Made by a program: the position numbers and the translations under genes. A stretch of 61,788 nucleotides of DNA from Deltaproteobacteria bacterium (GTDB lineage Bacteria; Desulfobacterota; Desulfobacteria; Desulfobacterales; SpSt-501), in assembly GCA_016219005.1 (NCBI GenBank), contig JACRCN010000015.1, positions 1 to 61,788 of the forward strand, read 5' to 3'. The notes under the pieces are model-generated. The model was not told where the DNA came from, ran no database searches, and saw only the letters and a list, made by a program, of their open reading frames with translations. Positions 32,562 to 41,028 of this stretch are shown piece by piece (within the stretch, counting starts at the first letter, position 1; the number at the start of each line of letters is the position of its first letter).

Positions 32562-33841
32562 TGCTGGACCTCGTTCTTCGCAACGCCAACCTGCCGGATG
32601 GCCGACGGAAATATGACATCGCGGTCCGGGACGGACGCATTGTGGAACTGGCGCCGGCGATTGCCGATCGCGCTCGCAAAGAGATCGATGCCGCCGGGTG
32701 CCTGGTGACCCCGCCTTTCGTGGACAGCCATTTCCACATGGACTCCGCCCTGAGCTACGGCGAGCCACGGATCAACCGCAGCGGCACCCTGCTGGAGGGC
32801 ATCCAGCTCTGGGGGGAGCTGAAACCGCAGCTGACGGTTGAGTCCATCAAGGCCCGCGCCCGCAAGCTGTGCCATTGGGCCATCGCCCGCGGCACGCTTG
32901 CCATCCGCAGCCATGTCGACGTGGGCGACCCGCAGATGCTGGCCGTCCGCGCCCTGTTGGAAATTCGTGAGGAGTTCAAGCCCTGCCTCGACCTGCAACT
33001 GGTGGCCTTTCCCCAGGACGGCTATTTCCGGCTGCCGGCCAACCGGGAAAACATGGTCCGGGCGCTGGACATGGGCGTCGACGTGGTGGGCGGCATCCCG
33101 CACTTCGAGCGCACCATGGCCGACGGCGCCGAGTCGGTGGCTGCCCTGTGCGAGCTTGCCGCCCAGCGCGGCCGGATGGTCGACATGCACTGCGATGAAA
33201 GCGACGATCCATTGTCGCGCCACATCGAGACCCTGGCGTATCACACCCAGCGGTTGGGATTGCAGGGGCGCGTGACCGGCTCGCACCTGACCTCCATGCA
33301 CTCCATGGACAACTACTATGTCAGCAAACTTCTGCCATTGATGGCCGAAGCCAGGGTGCATGCGGTGGCCAACCCGCTGATCAACATCACCCTGCAGGGC
33401 CGCCACGACACCTTCCCCAAGCGCCGGGGCATGACCCGCGTAAGGGAATTGATGCAGGCCGGCGTCAACGTCGCCTTCGGCCACGACTGCGTCATGGACC
33501 CCTGGTACCCCCTGGGCTCCCATGACATGCTGGAAGTGGCGCACATGGGCCTGCACGTGGCCCAGATGACCGGCACCGAAGAGATGCGCCGCCTGTTCGA
33601 AGCCGTCACCTTCAACGGCGCCAAGATTCTGGGATTGGCGGGCTACGGGCTTGAGCCGGGCTCTTTTGCCGACATGGTCATCCTGCAAGCCGGCGACCCG
33701 GTGGAAGCGCTGCGCCTGAAGCCGGCCCGGCTGTTTGTCATTCGCCGCGGGGCGGTCATCGCCGAAACGGCACCGGTTGCCAGCCGCCTGAACTTGGGAG
33801 GGTCATCTTTATCTGTTGACTTCCGGCAACCTGCCGATTGA
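32561..33841 (+). CDS. Cytosine-deaminase-like amidohydrolase
   Basis: A 426-residue metal-dependent amidohydrolase close to CodA-type deaminases. Metal ligands are visible as H57-x-H59 in VDSHFHMD, the MHCDE motif (about residue 210), GSHLTSMHS and GHDCVMDPW with the catalytic aspartate (about 310). The substrate is probably cytosine, isocytosine or a related ring amine. AAGGAGG lies 8 bases before the ATG, which overlaps the permease stop. Being the last gene of a base/nucleoside uptake operon supports use of the imported compound as a nitrogen source. Confidence 0.88.
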   Translation: MLDLVLRNANLPDGRRKYDIAVRDGRIVELAPAIADRARKEIDAAGCLVTPPFVDSHFHMDSALSYGEPRINRSGTLLEGIQLWGELKPQLTVESIKARARKLCHWAIARGTLAIRSHVDVGDPQMLAVRALLEIREEFKPCLDLQLVAFPQDGYFRLPANRENMVRALDMGVDVVGGIPHFERTMADGAESVAALCELAAQRGRMVDMHCDESDDPLSRHIETLAYHTQRLGLQGRVTGSHLTSMHSMDNYYVSKLLPLMAEARVHAVANPLINITLQGRHDTFPKRRGMTRVRELMQAGVNVAFGHDCVMDPWYPLGSHDMLEVAHMGLHVAQMTGTEEMRRLFEAVTFNGAKILGLAGYGLEPGSFADMVILQAGDPVEALRLKPARLFVIRRGAVIAETAPVASRLNLGGSSLSVDFRQPAD

Positions 33842-33971
33842 AATCTCCTGGAGAGCGAACGATTCTACGCCTTTCCTTCCAAGCGTATCTGGACTTGCAG
33901 CTTACACTTCCCAATTCCATTTTATTCGTCGTGGTCTGAAAATTCGATTGAGGCGAAAGTCAATCCTGAAG

Positions 33972-34742
33972 CTATTTTGGATTCGAATAGATCGGTTGGA
34001 CGGTGTCTCCGTCAGAAAGATGTCCGCCGGCGTTCAGTGCCACTTTTTCGCCCTCCTCGATGCCTGATTGCAGCTTCACCGTTTTGCCGTCGCTTCCCTC
34101 TATGACTAAAGGTCGGAAATTTACCCGGTTGTCTTGCCCCAGCACAACTGCAAATGGCTTGTTGTCGCGAAAATTCAACGCCTCGGCCGGAATTTCCACG
34201 CGCGTTGGCGCCTGAAAAATCAACGAAACCTGCACGAAGCTTCCCGGAGTGAAAATGCCTTGGCGGTTGTCCACGTCAAACTCCAGAAGCAGGGTGCGGG
34301 TTCGGGCGTTGAGCTGCACGCTGGTGCGGCTGAGAGCGGCGAACACTTTTTTTTCGGGCCGGGTGCTATCCCAGATATAAGCTCGATCCCCCACTTGGAT
34401 GCTGCTTGCCGTTTTCTGGTCGGCATAGGCGTAGACCTTGAGCCTGTCTACATGGGAAACCGTGACGACGGGCGTCGCAGCCGCTTGAGAGTTGCCGGCG
34501 TTCTGGATAAGAGCGCCCACGTCGACGAAGCGAGCCGTGATGGTTCCGGCCAAAGGGGCGCGGATGATCTTATAATCCTTCTGCGCTTCCAACGCTGCAA
34601 CGTTTTTCTTCGCAACCTTAGCTGCGGTTGCCCTATCTTCGGCGCTCTCGGTGGATACGGCCTTCTTGGGGAGCAGGTCCAAATACCGTTTAGCATCCGC
34701 GTCTTTATTTTTTGCATCGGCCAGCGCCGCCTCGTGAAAATT
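33972..34742 (-). pseudogene. RND efflux membrane-fusion protein, 5' part missing
   Basis: The reading frame encodes the second half of a HlyD/AcrA-type periplasmic adaptor. It contains the end of a helical hairpin (AEDRATAAKVAKKNVAALEAQKDYKIIRAPLAGTI), the second lipoyl half and the beta-barrel region (FTPGSFVQVSL). The last domain (PAEALNFRDNKPFAVVLGQDNRV) runs to a normal stop. The signal peptide, first lipoyl half and first helix are absent; upstream of about 34742 the frame reads unrelated residues. Neither an RND pump nor a TolC gene is adjacent. A remnant left by rearrangement is the best reading. Confidence 0.75.
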
Positions 34743-34976
34743 GAAAAATACATGATTCACAGCATTCCCATGCAAGGCATCTTGATTAATATCTCTTAAA
34801 GGCGATGCACTTGATGGGCGCTTCAGCGCGGGTGATCGATAGGCAACTGCAGTGCAAGCTCTATGCGCCGACGATGGCTTCGGGTGATCGGTTGCATAAC
34901 AAAGGGGGTTCTTACGGGGATCGGGAATTTTGGGCAATGGTCTCCATGAACCATCTGACATGAGGTCCTGGCGATA

Positions 34977-36230
34977 GTGAACGACGACACGGGTCAACGA
35001 TTGGGTGAGATGGTGGCCGCCCTATACCGCTCCGAGTCGCGCCGCATCTTCGCCACGTTGGTAAGATTGCTCGGTGACTTCGACCTCGCCGATGAGGCAC
35101 TGCACGACGCCTTTAAAGCGGCGTTGGAGCAATGGCCGCGAGACGGCGTGCCTGCAAATCCACGGGCGTGGCTCGTCTCGACGGGCCGTTTCAAGGCCAT
35201 CGATGCGATACGACGGCGCGCACGGTTCGACGCTTCGCAGGCGCTTCTCGCCGAGCGACTCGCCACCGACACCCACGATCCCACGGCGTTGGACAATGAG
35301 AGCATCGCGGACGACCGACTACGGCTGATCTTTACCTGCTGTCATCCGGCTCTTTCGCCGGAGGCCCGGGTGGCGCTGACGTTGCGGGAGGTATGCGACC
35401 TGACGACCGAGGAGATCGCGCACGCTTTCCTCACCGTTCCGTCCACGCTGGCCCAGCGTATCGTGCGCGCCAAGGCGAAGATCCGAGCGGCGCGCATACC
35501 GTATCAGGTGCCGTCGCTGGCCGAACTGCCGGACCGGTTGGACACCGTGCTCCAAGTGATTTACCTGGTGTTCAACGAAGGATACTCCGCGACGTCGGGA
35601 CTATCCCTCACCCGGACCGATCTCTCGGGCGAGGCGATCCGGCTGGCGCGGCTGCTAGTCGAGCTGTTGCCGGAGCCTGAGGTGCTGGGACTTCTCGCGT
35701 TGATGTTGCTGCAGGAATCGCGGCGCGTGGCGCGTACGTCGCCGGCGGGTGACTTGATTCTGCTGGAGGATCAGGACCGCTCGCTATGGAACCGGGAGCT
35801 GATCGCGGAGGGAAAGGCACTGCTGGAGCAGGCCCAGTCGTTGCGCCCAATCGGAGCGTACACACTGCAGGCGGCGATCGCGGCGGTGCATGCCGAGTCG
35901 CCCAAGGCCGCCGGTACGAACTGGGGCCAAATCGTTGAGCTATACGATGCGCTCCTGCGGGCGGTACCGTCATCCGTGGTCGAGTTGAATCGCGCCGTTG
36001 CGGTGGCGATGCGTGACGGACCCGAAACAGGTCTGGAACGGATCGACGCCATCCTCGCGCGCGGCGATCTGTCCGAATACCATTTAGCGCACGCGGCGCG
36101 AGCGGATCTCTGTCGACGGCTGGGGAGGATGGCGGAGGCCCGGTCTTCCTATGAACGAGCGCTGTGCCTCACCCGGCAAGATCCCGAGCGGCGGGTTATC
36201 GAGCGGCGGCTGGCCGAGCTGCAGATTTGA
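34977..36230 (+). CDS. ECF42-type sigma factor with C-terminal TPR-like extension
   Basis: A 417-residue RNA-polymerase sigma factor. Region 2 covers about residues 10-80 (FATLVRLLGDFDLADEALHDAFKAAL, then the ANPRAWLVSTGRFKAIDAIRRR -10-binding helix). Region 4 is at about 115-170 (LTTEEIAHAFLTVPSTLAQRIVRAKAKI). A long helical extension (about 190-410) contains the conserved FNEGYSAT and ends in TPR-like helices (AEARSSYERALCL). There is no anti-sigma gene; in this group the extension and neighbouring DGPF (YCII) proteins are characteristic. The start is GTG 34977 with only a weak ribosome site. DGPF genes follow directly. Confidence 0.92.
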   Translation: MNDDTGQRLGEMVAALYRSESRRIFATLVRLLGDFDLADEALHDAFKAALEQWPRDGVPANPRAWLVSTGRFKAIDAIRRRARFDASQALLAERLATDTHDPTALDNESIADDRLRLIFTCCHPALSPEARVALTLREVCDLTTEEIAHAFLTVPSTLAQRIVRAKAKIRAARIPYQVPSLAELPDRLDTVLQVIYLVFNEGYSATSGLSLTRTDLSGEAIRLARLLVELLPEPEVLGLLALMLLQESRRVARTSPAGDLILLEDQDRSLWNRELIAEGKALLEQAQSLRPIGAYTLQAAIAAVHAESPKAAGTNWGQIVELYDALLRAVPSSVVELNRAVAVAMRDGPETGLERIDAILARGDLSEYHLAHAARADLCRRLGRMAEARSSYERALCLTRQDPERRVIERRLAELQI

Positions 36231-36363
36231 TTGACCTCTTGTCGATTCAGCCCGCCGCTGAACGACTATAGAGTGAAAGGAGCCGATCGGTCCGGTAGCG
36301 TTGGATCAATTCCGTTCGAGACCATCCGGAAGGCCGGCTCCGAACCGGAACTTACAAGGAGAT

Positions 36364-36798
36364 ATGACGATGCGGTTCATGATTATTGTCAAGGCGACTA
36401 ACGACTCGGAAGCCGGGGTCATGCCGGAGGAGGAGCTCATTGCCGAGATGGTGAAATACCACGAGGAGCTGGTGAAAGCCGGCGCCCTGCTCGATGCCTC
36501 GGGGCTGCAGCCGAGCTCCAAGGGTTGGCGCATCAAGTACTCCGGTGAGAAACGAACATACGTAGATGGGCCCTTCGCCGAAACGAAGGAACTCATCGCC
36601 GGCTACACGCTCATTCAGGTGAAGTCGAGGGAAGAGGCGATCGAATGGACAAAACGCTATCCCAACCCCGCCGGCGACGGCAAGAAGGGCGAGATCGAGG
36701 TGCGTCAACTGTTCGAACTGGAGGACCTCGGTCCCAGCGAGGCGGTCGAGCGCTTTCGCAAGATACTGCATCGCCTCGGAAGCCCTCCAATCCATTGA
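36364..36798 (+). CDS. YCII/DGPF-domain protein
   Basis: A 144-residue small protein with the DGPF signature (YVDGPFAETKELIAGYTL, about residues 64-81) of the YCII-related family, ferredoxin-like folds that commonly neighbour ECF42-type sigma factors. AAGGAGAT lies upstream of the ATG. The core is complete, ending FELEDLGPSEAVERF, but the last 15 or so residues are read through the junction with a second, truncated DGPF gene in another frame. Biochemical role is unknown. Confidence 0.85.
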   Translation: MTMRFMIIVKATNDSEAGVMPEEELIAEMVKYHEELVKAGALLDASGLQPSSKGWRIKYSGEKRTYVDGPFAETKELIAGYTLIQVKSREEAIEWTKRYPNPAGDGKKGEIEVRQLFELEDLGPSEAVERFRKILHRLGSPPIH

Positions 36799-37009
36799 GA
36801 CGGCGACTACCGTCCGGATCCGGCAAGGCAAGCTGTCCGTCACCGACGGCCCCTTTGCCGAGACCAAGGAACAGCTTGCCGGGTTTTATCTCATTACGGC
36901 CAGGGACCTGAACGAGGCCATTCATCTGGCCGCGGGAATTCCGCCGGCGCGCGTGGGCAGCATTGAAGTAAGGCCTATTCGCCCGATCCGGGAGATGGCC
37001 GAACCCTGA
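36774..37009 (+). pseudogene. DGPF-domain gene fragment (5' truncated)
   Basis: In a different frame from the preceding gene, and overlapping its last codons, the sequence reads EALQSIETATTVRIRQGKLSVTDGPFAETKEQ in two pieces, then LAGFYLITARDLNEAIHLAA, ending [14 protein letters not shown] and TGA at 37007. This is the C-terminal two-thirds of a second DGPF paralogue. It has no start codon or ribosome site of its own. A deletion between two tandem DGPF genes explains it. Confidence 0.75.
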
Positions 37010-37122
37010 CCGACGGCCTTCACGCCGATGGACTGTATGGCAAAATTGACTTCAGACGCGTCGATATCGCTGGGCCGCAGGAGAGCGTAAAGGCCAGCGA
37101 TGCGAAAAATCAGGAGGAGATC

Positions 37123-37512
37123 ATGAAATACATTTGCCTTGGATACATTGAAGAGAAGAAGTGGGAAACGATGTCCGAAAGCGAGCGGAACGCCATGATG
37201 GATGAGTGCTTCACCTATGACGAGGTGCTTCGGAAGAACGGACACTTTGTTGGCGGGGAAGCGCTCCAAGGCGCTCGCAACGCCACCACCCTGCGATGGA
37301 AGAACGGCAAGGTGTCCATCACCGACGGTCCGTATGCTGAGACCAAAGAGCAGTTGGGCGGGATCCTCGTGCTTGAAGCGAGAGACCTGAACCACGCCAT
37401 CCAGTTGATGTCGAGACATCCAGGCGTGAAGGCAGGACCCTTCGAGATTCGCCCGGCTGAGGACTTGTCGGCGCTGGTGGCGGAAAGCGAACGGCGCCGC
37501 TCAAAAACATAA
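37123..37512 (+). CDS. YCII/DGPF-domain protein, third copy
   Basis: A complete 129-residue YCII-family protein. It starts [11 protein letters not shown], has [18 protein letters not shown], then the DGPF-type motif with Tyr for Phe ([14 protein letters not shown]) and ends near [19 protein letters not shown] precedes the ATG. It is similar to the truncated copy upstream and probably belongs to the same sigma-factor-associated group. Function unknown; members of the family are sometimes suggested to be small hydrolases or sensors. Confidence 0.88.
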   Translation: MKYICLGYIEEKKWETMSESERNAMMDECFTYDEVLRKNGHFVGGEALQGARNATTLRWKNGKVSITDGPYAETKEQLGGILVLEARDLNHAIQLMSRHPGVKAGPFEIRPAEDLSALVAESERRRSKT

Positions 37513-37766
37513 AGATGGATCAACCTGACCGGCCGAGCTGCCGACACGACCAGCACTGCCGATCGGGAACTGGTTCTTACGCCTCTTTTCAAGGCGTCGC
37601 GTGCGCTTGGCGTTAGGCGTGGACTGAGCGCGGGCGCGTGATGCGCCGGTGGGGTCCGAAAGGCTTCACGGCGCCTTTCTCAAGCCGGGCCTGGAGCGCG
37701 ACATGTGTCGCCAGGGCTGGACATGGATAAACTCGCCGATCACCTGGCGAAGGCAGGAGACAACAA

Positions 37767-37937
37767 ATGAAACCGGTCAAGCACGGCATAAAGGTATTCA
37801 GGTTTCTTGGTGTCAGACGCGAGAAGGTGTTCGAGGCATGGACGAAACCTGCGCTCATGAAAAAATGGTATTGCCCGGAGGAGTGCAGGATCCTTAAGGA
37901 TGGGCCAGCGCGTTCAGGAACCTATCGAAGCTGTTGA
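37767..37937 (+). pseudogene. SRPBCC/AHSA1-domain gene fragment
   Basis: A 56-codon reading frame (MKPVKHGIKVFRFLGVRREK, then VFEAWTKPALMKKWYCPEE) matches only the N-terminal strand-helix of an SRPBCC/Aha1-type ligand-binding domain, normally about 140-160 residues. The homology stops after about 45 residues and a TGA follows. SRPBCC genes are frequent companions of DGPF genes, so this is a remnant of the same cassette. Confidence 0.65.
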
Positions 37938-37947
37938 ATACGGGAGG

Positions 37948-38016
37948 ATGAATATGTTGCTCGAGAAGAAGAACGCCGTCATTTACGGAGCCGGAGGATC
38001 AATCGCCGGGGTCCAT
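37948..38016 (+). pseudogene. SDR oxidoreductase N-terminal fragment
   Basis: Behind a GGGAGG site, MNMLLEKKNAVIYGAGGSIAG is the first beta strand and the NAD(P)-binding glycine motif (GAGGSI) of a short-chain dehydrogenase. The similarity ends after some 23 residues and the frame then runs into unrelated sequence. Only the 5' end of the gene survives. Confidence 0.6.
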
Positions 38017-38042
38017 TATCAAGAAGACATCATCTGGTGGGA

Positions 38043-38204
38043 GGTCTCGAAAAGCTGGAGGGCGTGTTGGAAGGCCTGCAGGGGAAGACCGTGGTCTACA
38101 TTTTCAGCGACGGCGGCTACGAAAAAGCGTCCGGCAGCAAAGACCCCGGCGACAAAACAGCGGAACTCGTCCGCAAATCATGTTGCCTGGACCTAATGAT
38201 GTAG
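38043..38204 (+). pseudogene. Fragment with a KTVVYIFSDG motif
   Basis: In a third frame the sequence reads GLEKLEGVLEGLQGKTVVYI then FSDGGYEKASGSKDPGDKTA, ending LVRKSCCLDLMM and TAG. It resembles an internal piece of a von Willebrand A-like or OmpA-associated protein (strand plus DxG). There is no start codon and the rest of the gene is not present. Identity is tentative. Confidence 0.4.
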
Positions 38205-38292
38205 CATATTGTACCAGAAACTCTGGATTCGAAAATCGGCTATGCGAGTAAACTTTCCTGAATCCGGTCACCGGAATAGCAGGGCGCGCCAA

Positions 38293-38469
38293 ATGACTTA
38301 CAATTTCGACCCGGATCGCTGGTACGACAACGAGCGATCTGCAATAGAGCTCATACGTCAAAGGGAGGAGTGGACCGATGAAGCGTACGAAAAGGCGTTG
38401 GAGAGTCTTGGCCAGCGGTACGAAGAGATGATCCGCCGCCTCGACGGCACCTTCCAGATTCCAAAATGA
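38293..38469 (+). CDS. Small hypothetical protein
   Basis: A 58-residue, highly charged, soluble protein (MTYNFDPDRWYDNERSAI at the start, FQIPK at the end). It is mostly helical by composition, with many Glu, Arg and Tyr residues and no cysteines or membrane segment. The ribosome site is weak. I do not recognise a function. Good codon structure and compact length favour a real gene, but it sits at the edge of the decayed segment. Confidence 0.5.
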   Translation: MTYNFDPDRWYDNERSAIELIRQREEWTDEAYEKALESLGQRYEEMIRRLDGTFQIPK

Positions 38470-38585
38470 GACGACGCCACTGCTTGACAGCGATCACCAA
38501 AATCTGCCTCTAAATAGAAACATCCTTTGCCGGACCGCATACCTGCTCCACAACTTTACCCGCCTAATGTCTAATTCCGCGCGTC

Positions 38586-39728
38586 TTAATTGCCGTCTTT
38601 GAGCGACTGCACGGCCTCGCCGATAACCTGCGCGGCACGGACGACCTCTTCCGCGGTGGTCATGCGGCCGGTGGTGAGCCGCAGCGTCCCCATGGCCCAT
38701 TGCACGGGCACCGCCATGGCTTGAAGCACGTGCGATACCGCGACGCTGCCCGCGTGACAGGCGGCGCCGGCCGAGGCGGCGACTTCCAGGCCGATCGCTT
38801 CCAGCAGCCGGTTGGCTTCGAGGTTCCGGAACGAAAGGCTCAGGGTGTTGGGGAGCCTTCTTTCCGGGTGGCCGTTGAGGCGGACATCCGCAACCGCGGC
38901 GGTGATGCCCGCCTGAAGCCGGTCGCGCATAGCCTGCATGTGCCGGCCATTATGCTCCAGGTTGCGGGCCGCGATGTCGCACGCCTTTCCCAGCCCCACG
39001 ATTTCCAGGATATTTTCGGTTCCCGCTCGACGGCCCAGCTCTTGCCCGGCGCCGTGCATGAAGGTTTCCAGCATGACGCCCTTGCGGGTGCAAAGCGCCC
39101 CGACACCTTTCGGTGCATAGAGTTTGTGGCCGGCGAGCGACAGCAAATCCACGCCCATGGCCGCCACGTCCACCGGGATCTTGCCCGCGGATTGCGCCGC
39201 GTCCGTGTGGACCCGTATGCCGCGGGTGCGCGCCAGGGCTGCAATCTCGGTAATCGGCTGGATCGTGCCCACCTCGTTGTTGGCGTGCATGATGGAGATC
39301 AGGACCGTGTCCGGCCGCAGGGCGGATGCGACATCCGCGATGTTCACCATGCCCTGTGAATCTACCGGAAGATAGGTCACCGCGTAGCCGTCTTTTTCCA
39401 AAAACGCGCATACGTTGAGCACGGCCGGGTGCTCGATGCGGGAGGTGACGATGTGACGGCCGCGGCCGCGCAGGGCGTGCGCCGTGCCGAGGATGGCCCA
39501 GTTGTTGGCCTCGGTCCCGCCGCTGGTGAAAATCACCTCTTCGGCGTCGCAGTTCAACAGGCCGGCGACCTGGCGGCGGGCGGTGTCCAGGGCCTGCCGG
39601 GGCTTGACGGCGTACAGGTGGCCGCTGGAGGGGTTGCCGAACTCTTCTTCCAGGAACGGCCGCATGGCGGCGATGACCTCGGGGTCGTGAGGTGTGGTAC
39701 CGTTGTAGTCGAGGTAAATGGGCTTCAT
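38586..39728 (-). CDS. Cysteine desulfurase (NifS/IscS family)
   Basis: A 380-residue PLP enzyme that takes sulfur from cysteine for Fe-S clusters, thiolation or cofactors. The Schiff-base lysine is K202 in LAGHKLYAPKG, with upstream HTDAAQS. The persulfide-carrying cysteine is C324 in SAGAACHAGS. The short loop around it resembles the group II/NifS-like subclass. The start MKPIYLDYNGTTP is canonical and follows GGAGAG. No iscU, nifU or iscR is adjacent. A DUF5329 gene lies 33 bases upstream in the same direction. Confidence 0.94.
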   Translation of the reverse strand: MKPIYLDYNGTTPHDPEVIAAMRPFLEEEFGNPSSGHLYAVKPRQALDTARRQVAGLLNCDAEEVIFTSGGTEANNWAILGTAHALRGRGRHIVTSRIEHPAVLNVCAFLEKDGYAVTYLPVDSQGMVNIADVASALRPDTVLISIMHANNEVGTIQPITEIAALARTRGIRVHTDAAQSAGKIPVDVAAMGVDLLSLAGHKLYAPKGVGALCTRKGVMLETFMHGAGQELGRRAGTENILEIVGLGKACDIAARNLEHNGRHMQAMRDRLQAGITAAVADVRLNGHPERRLPNTLSLSFRNLEANRLLEAIGLEVAASAGAACHAGSVAVSHVLQAMAVPVQWAMGTLRLTTGRMTTAEEVVRAAQVIGEAVQSLKDGN

Positions 39729-39761
39729 GTTTCGGTCTCTCCTTGATTACGGGGGATCGAG

Positions 39762-40142
39762 CTATGGCTCTTTCTTCCTGAGGTTGCCCAGTTCGGTGCG
39801 GAGGAAAATCGAGCATGCGATTTCGCGGCCGTCGCTGAAGCGGATCAGGTAGGGTTGGCCCGTCGTGGAGGAAAAAGAGGCCACCTTTCCGATGAAGTCC
39901 TCGGCGGAGCCAACGGCCGGCTCGCTGTGCCGCCACTTGCGTCGTAGAAACTCGGCGGCGGCCGCCGCACCATAGGACCGGCCGTTGCGGATGAAAGCGG
40001 CTTCGGTCATCCGTTCTATCGTGGCGATCAACGCTGCAATCTGCTTTTCATCGGCGGGCGGGAGATCAGCTGCCCTTGAAGCAGCCGAACAAACCGATAA
40101 GGCAACCGCCGCTGCGACGATCGTCGGAATCAATGCCTTCAT
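39762..40142 (-). CDS. DUF5329-like secreted protein
   Basis: A 126-residue protein with a signal peptide (about residues 1-25, ending SRAAD) and a conserved-looking FIRNGRSYGAAAAAEFLRRKWR block, which matches DUF5329. The middle (GQPYLIRFSDGREI) suggests a small beta-rich periplasmic domain. No function is established. It lies 39 bases behind the isochorismatase-like gene on the same strand. Confidence 0.75.
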   Translation of the reverse strand: MKALIPTIVAAAVALSVCSAASRAADLPPADEKQIAALIATIERMTEAAFIRNGRSYGAAAAAEFLRRKWRHSEPAVGSAEDFIGKVASFSSTTGQPYLIRFSDGREIACSIFLRTELGNLRKKEP

Positions 40143-40181
40143 AAGCGGGTATTCGGCAAGCGGTCTCTGCCCGGTGGGCGT

Positions 40182-40736
40182 TCACGCGATATTCCGGATC
40201 AACTCTTCCGTCGACAGAACCTGGGCGTATGCCGCGGACAACGCCGCCATGAACGCGGCATGGACTTTCGCGGCCGGTGCAGTCTCCTGGCCAAACGTCA
40301 GCGCGCGTGTCGCGCAGGCATCGTGGGCCACCCTGCACTGAAAACCCAGGTCGCAGGCGGCGCGCACGGTGGCGTCGATGCACATGTGGCTCATGGCCCC
40401 GCAGGCGGCAACCGATGTGATGTCCGCATCCTTCAGATGCTGCCGCAGGGTGGTTTCCCGGAAGCTGTTGGGAAAGTGCTTCACCACCAGGGTCTCACCG
40501 GGCATGGGCGCCACCGACGGGTGGATCTCGGAGCCGGGCGTATCCGGCAGAAAGAAGGTGGCGCCGGGCCGGGTGGCCAGGTGCCGGATGTGAAAGACCG
40601 GCAGCCGTTTGTCCCGGAAGTGGCGCAGCAGCCTGGCCGCGTTCGCGCAGGCCGCCTCAACTCCCTCGAGGGTCATCTTCCCACCGGGGAAGTAGTCGTT
40701 TTGGATGTCCACCAGGATTAGCGCTGTCTTGTCCAT
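40182..40736 (-). CDS. Isochorismatase-like cysteine hydrolase
   Basis: A 184-residue hydrolase of the isochorismatase/nicotinamidase fold. The triad is D10 (VDIQNDYF), K86 (VVKHFPNSF) and C119 (SHMCIDATVR), all present. The cis-peptide motif CGAMSHMC precedes the nucleophile. Likely substrates are small amides or esters such as nicotinamide or carbamoyl compounds; specificity is not readable. MDKTALILVDIQ at 40736 is preferred to an in-frame start 33 bases upstream. Confidence 0.88.
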   Translation of the reverse strand: MDKTALILVDIQNDYFPGGKMTLEGVEAACANAARLLRHFRDKRLPVFHIRHLATRPGATFFLPDTPGSEIHPSVAPMPGETLVVKHFPNSFRETTLRQHLKDADITSVAACGAMSHMCIDATVRAACDLGFQCRVAHDACATRALTFGQETAPAAKVHAAFMAALSAAYAQVLSTEELIRNIA

Positions 40737-40952
40737 GGTATCACAGAAAATTGAGGTGATGGGGTTCACATATTGGAATCAGTACGACAGATGGCAGCCA
40801 ACAGTCAATGATCACCTCCAAAGGCAAAACGCATCTCAAGGCGGTTCGCCATGGGGGGAGCGTTGAGTGGAGAGGCTGACGAGGTAGCGGCGGTCTCCTG
40901 GAATCCAAACGGGATGCGCGGCATCGGGCTGAAGGCAGATGGGGTGGAGCGT

Positions 40953-40988
40953 ATCGGGACGGGGCCGCATCTGAGGCCCCGTCCCGAT
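40953..40988. terminator. Long perfect hairpin behind degP
   Basis: ATCGGGACGGGGCC pairs perfectly with GGCCCCGTCCCGAT (14 base pairs) over the 8-base loop GCATCTGA. It lies 41 bases beyond the degP stop on the minus strand. No T-run follows on either strand, so it may protect the 3' end or act as a Rho-dependent or weak terminator. Confidence 0.55.
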
Positions 40989-41003
40989 TAATCCATGTCC
41001 GGG

Positions 41004-41026
41004 TCAGGCGCAGTTTTTCAACACCC
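41004..41026 (-). repeat. Intergenic repeat family 1, terminal fragment
   Basis: Positions 41004-41026 match the right end of copy A (2330-2352) at 22 of 23 bases, including GTTTTTCAACACCC. On the minus strand it reads GGGTGTTGAAAAACTGCGCC just behind the degP stop, the same placement as copies A and B. The rest of the element is not recognisable. Confidence 0.6.
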
Positions 41027-41028
41027 GG

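Noticed and set aside
34895-37618. Possible integron attC core sites (CATAACAAA near 34899 and GCGTTAGGC at 37610-37618)
   Set aside because: The matching partner cores and the expected imperfect palindrome between them are missing, and no integrase is present.
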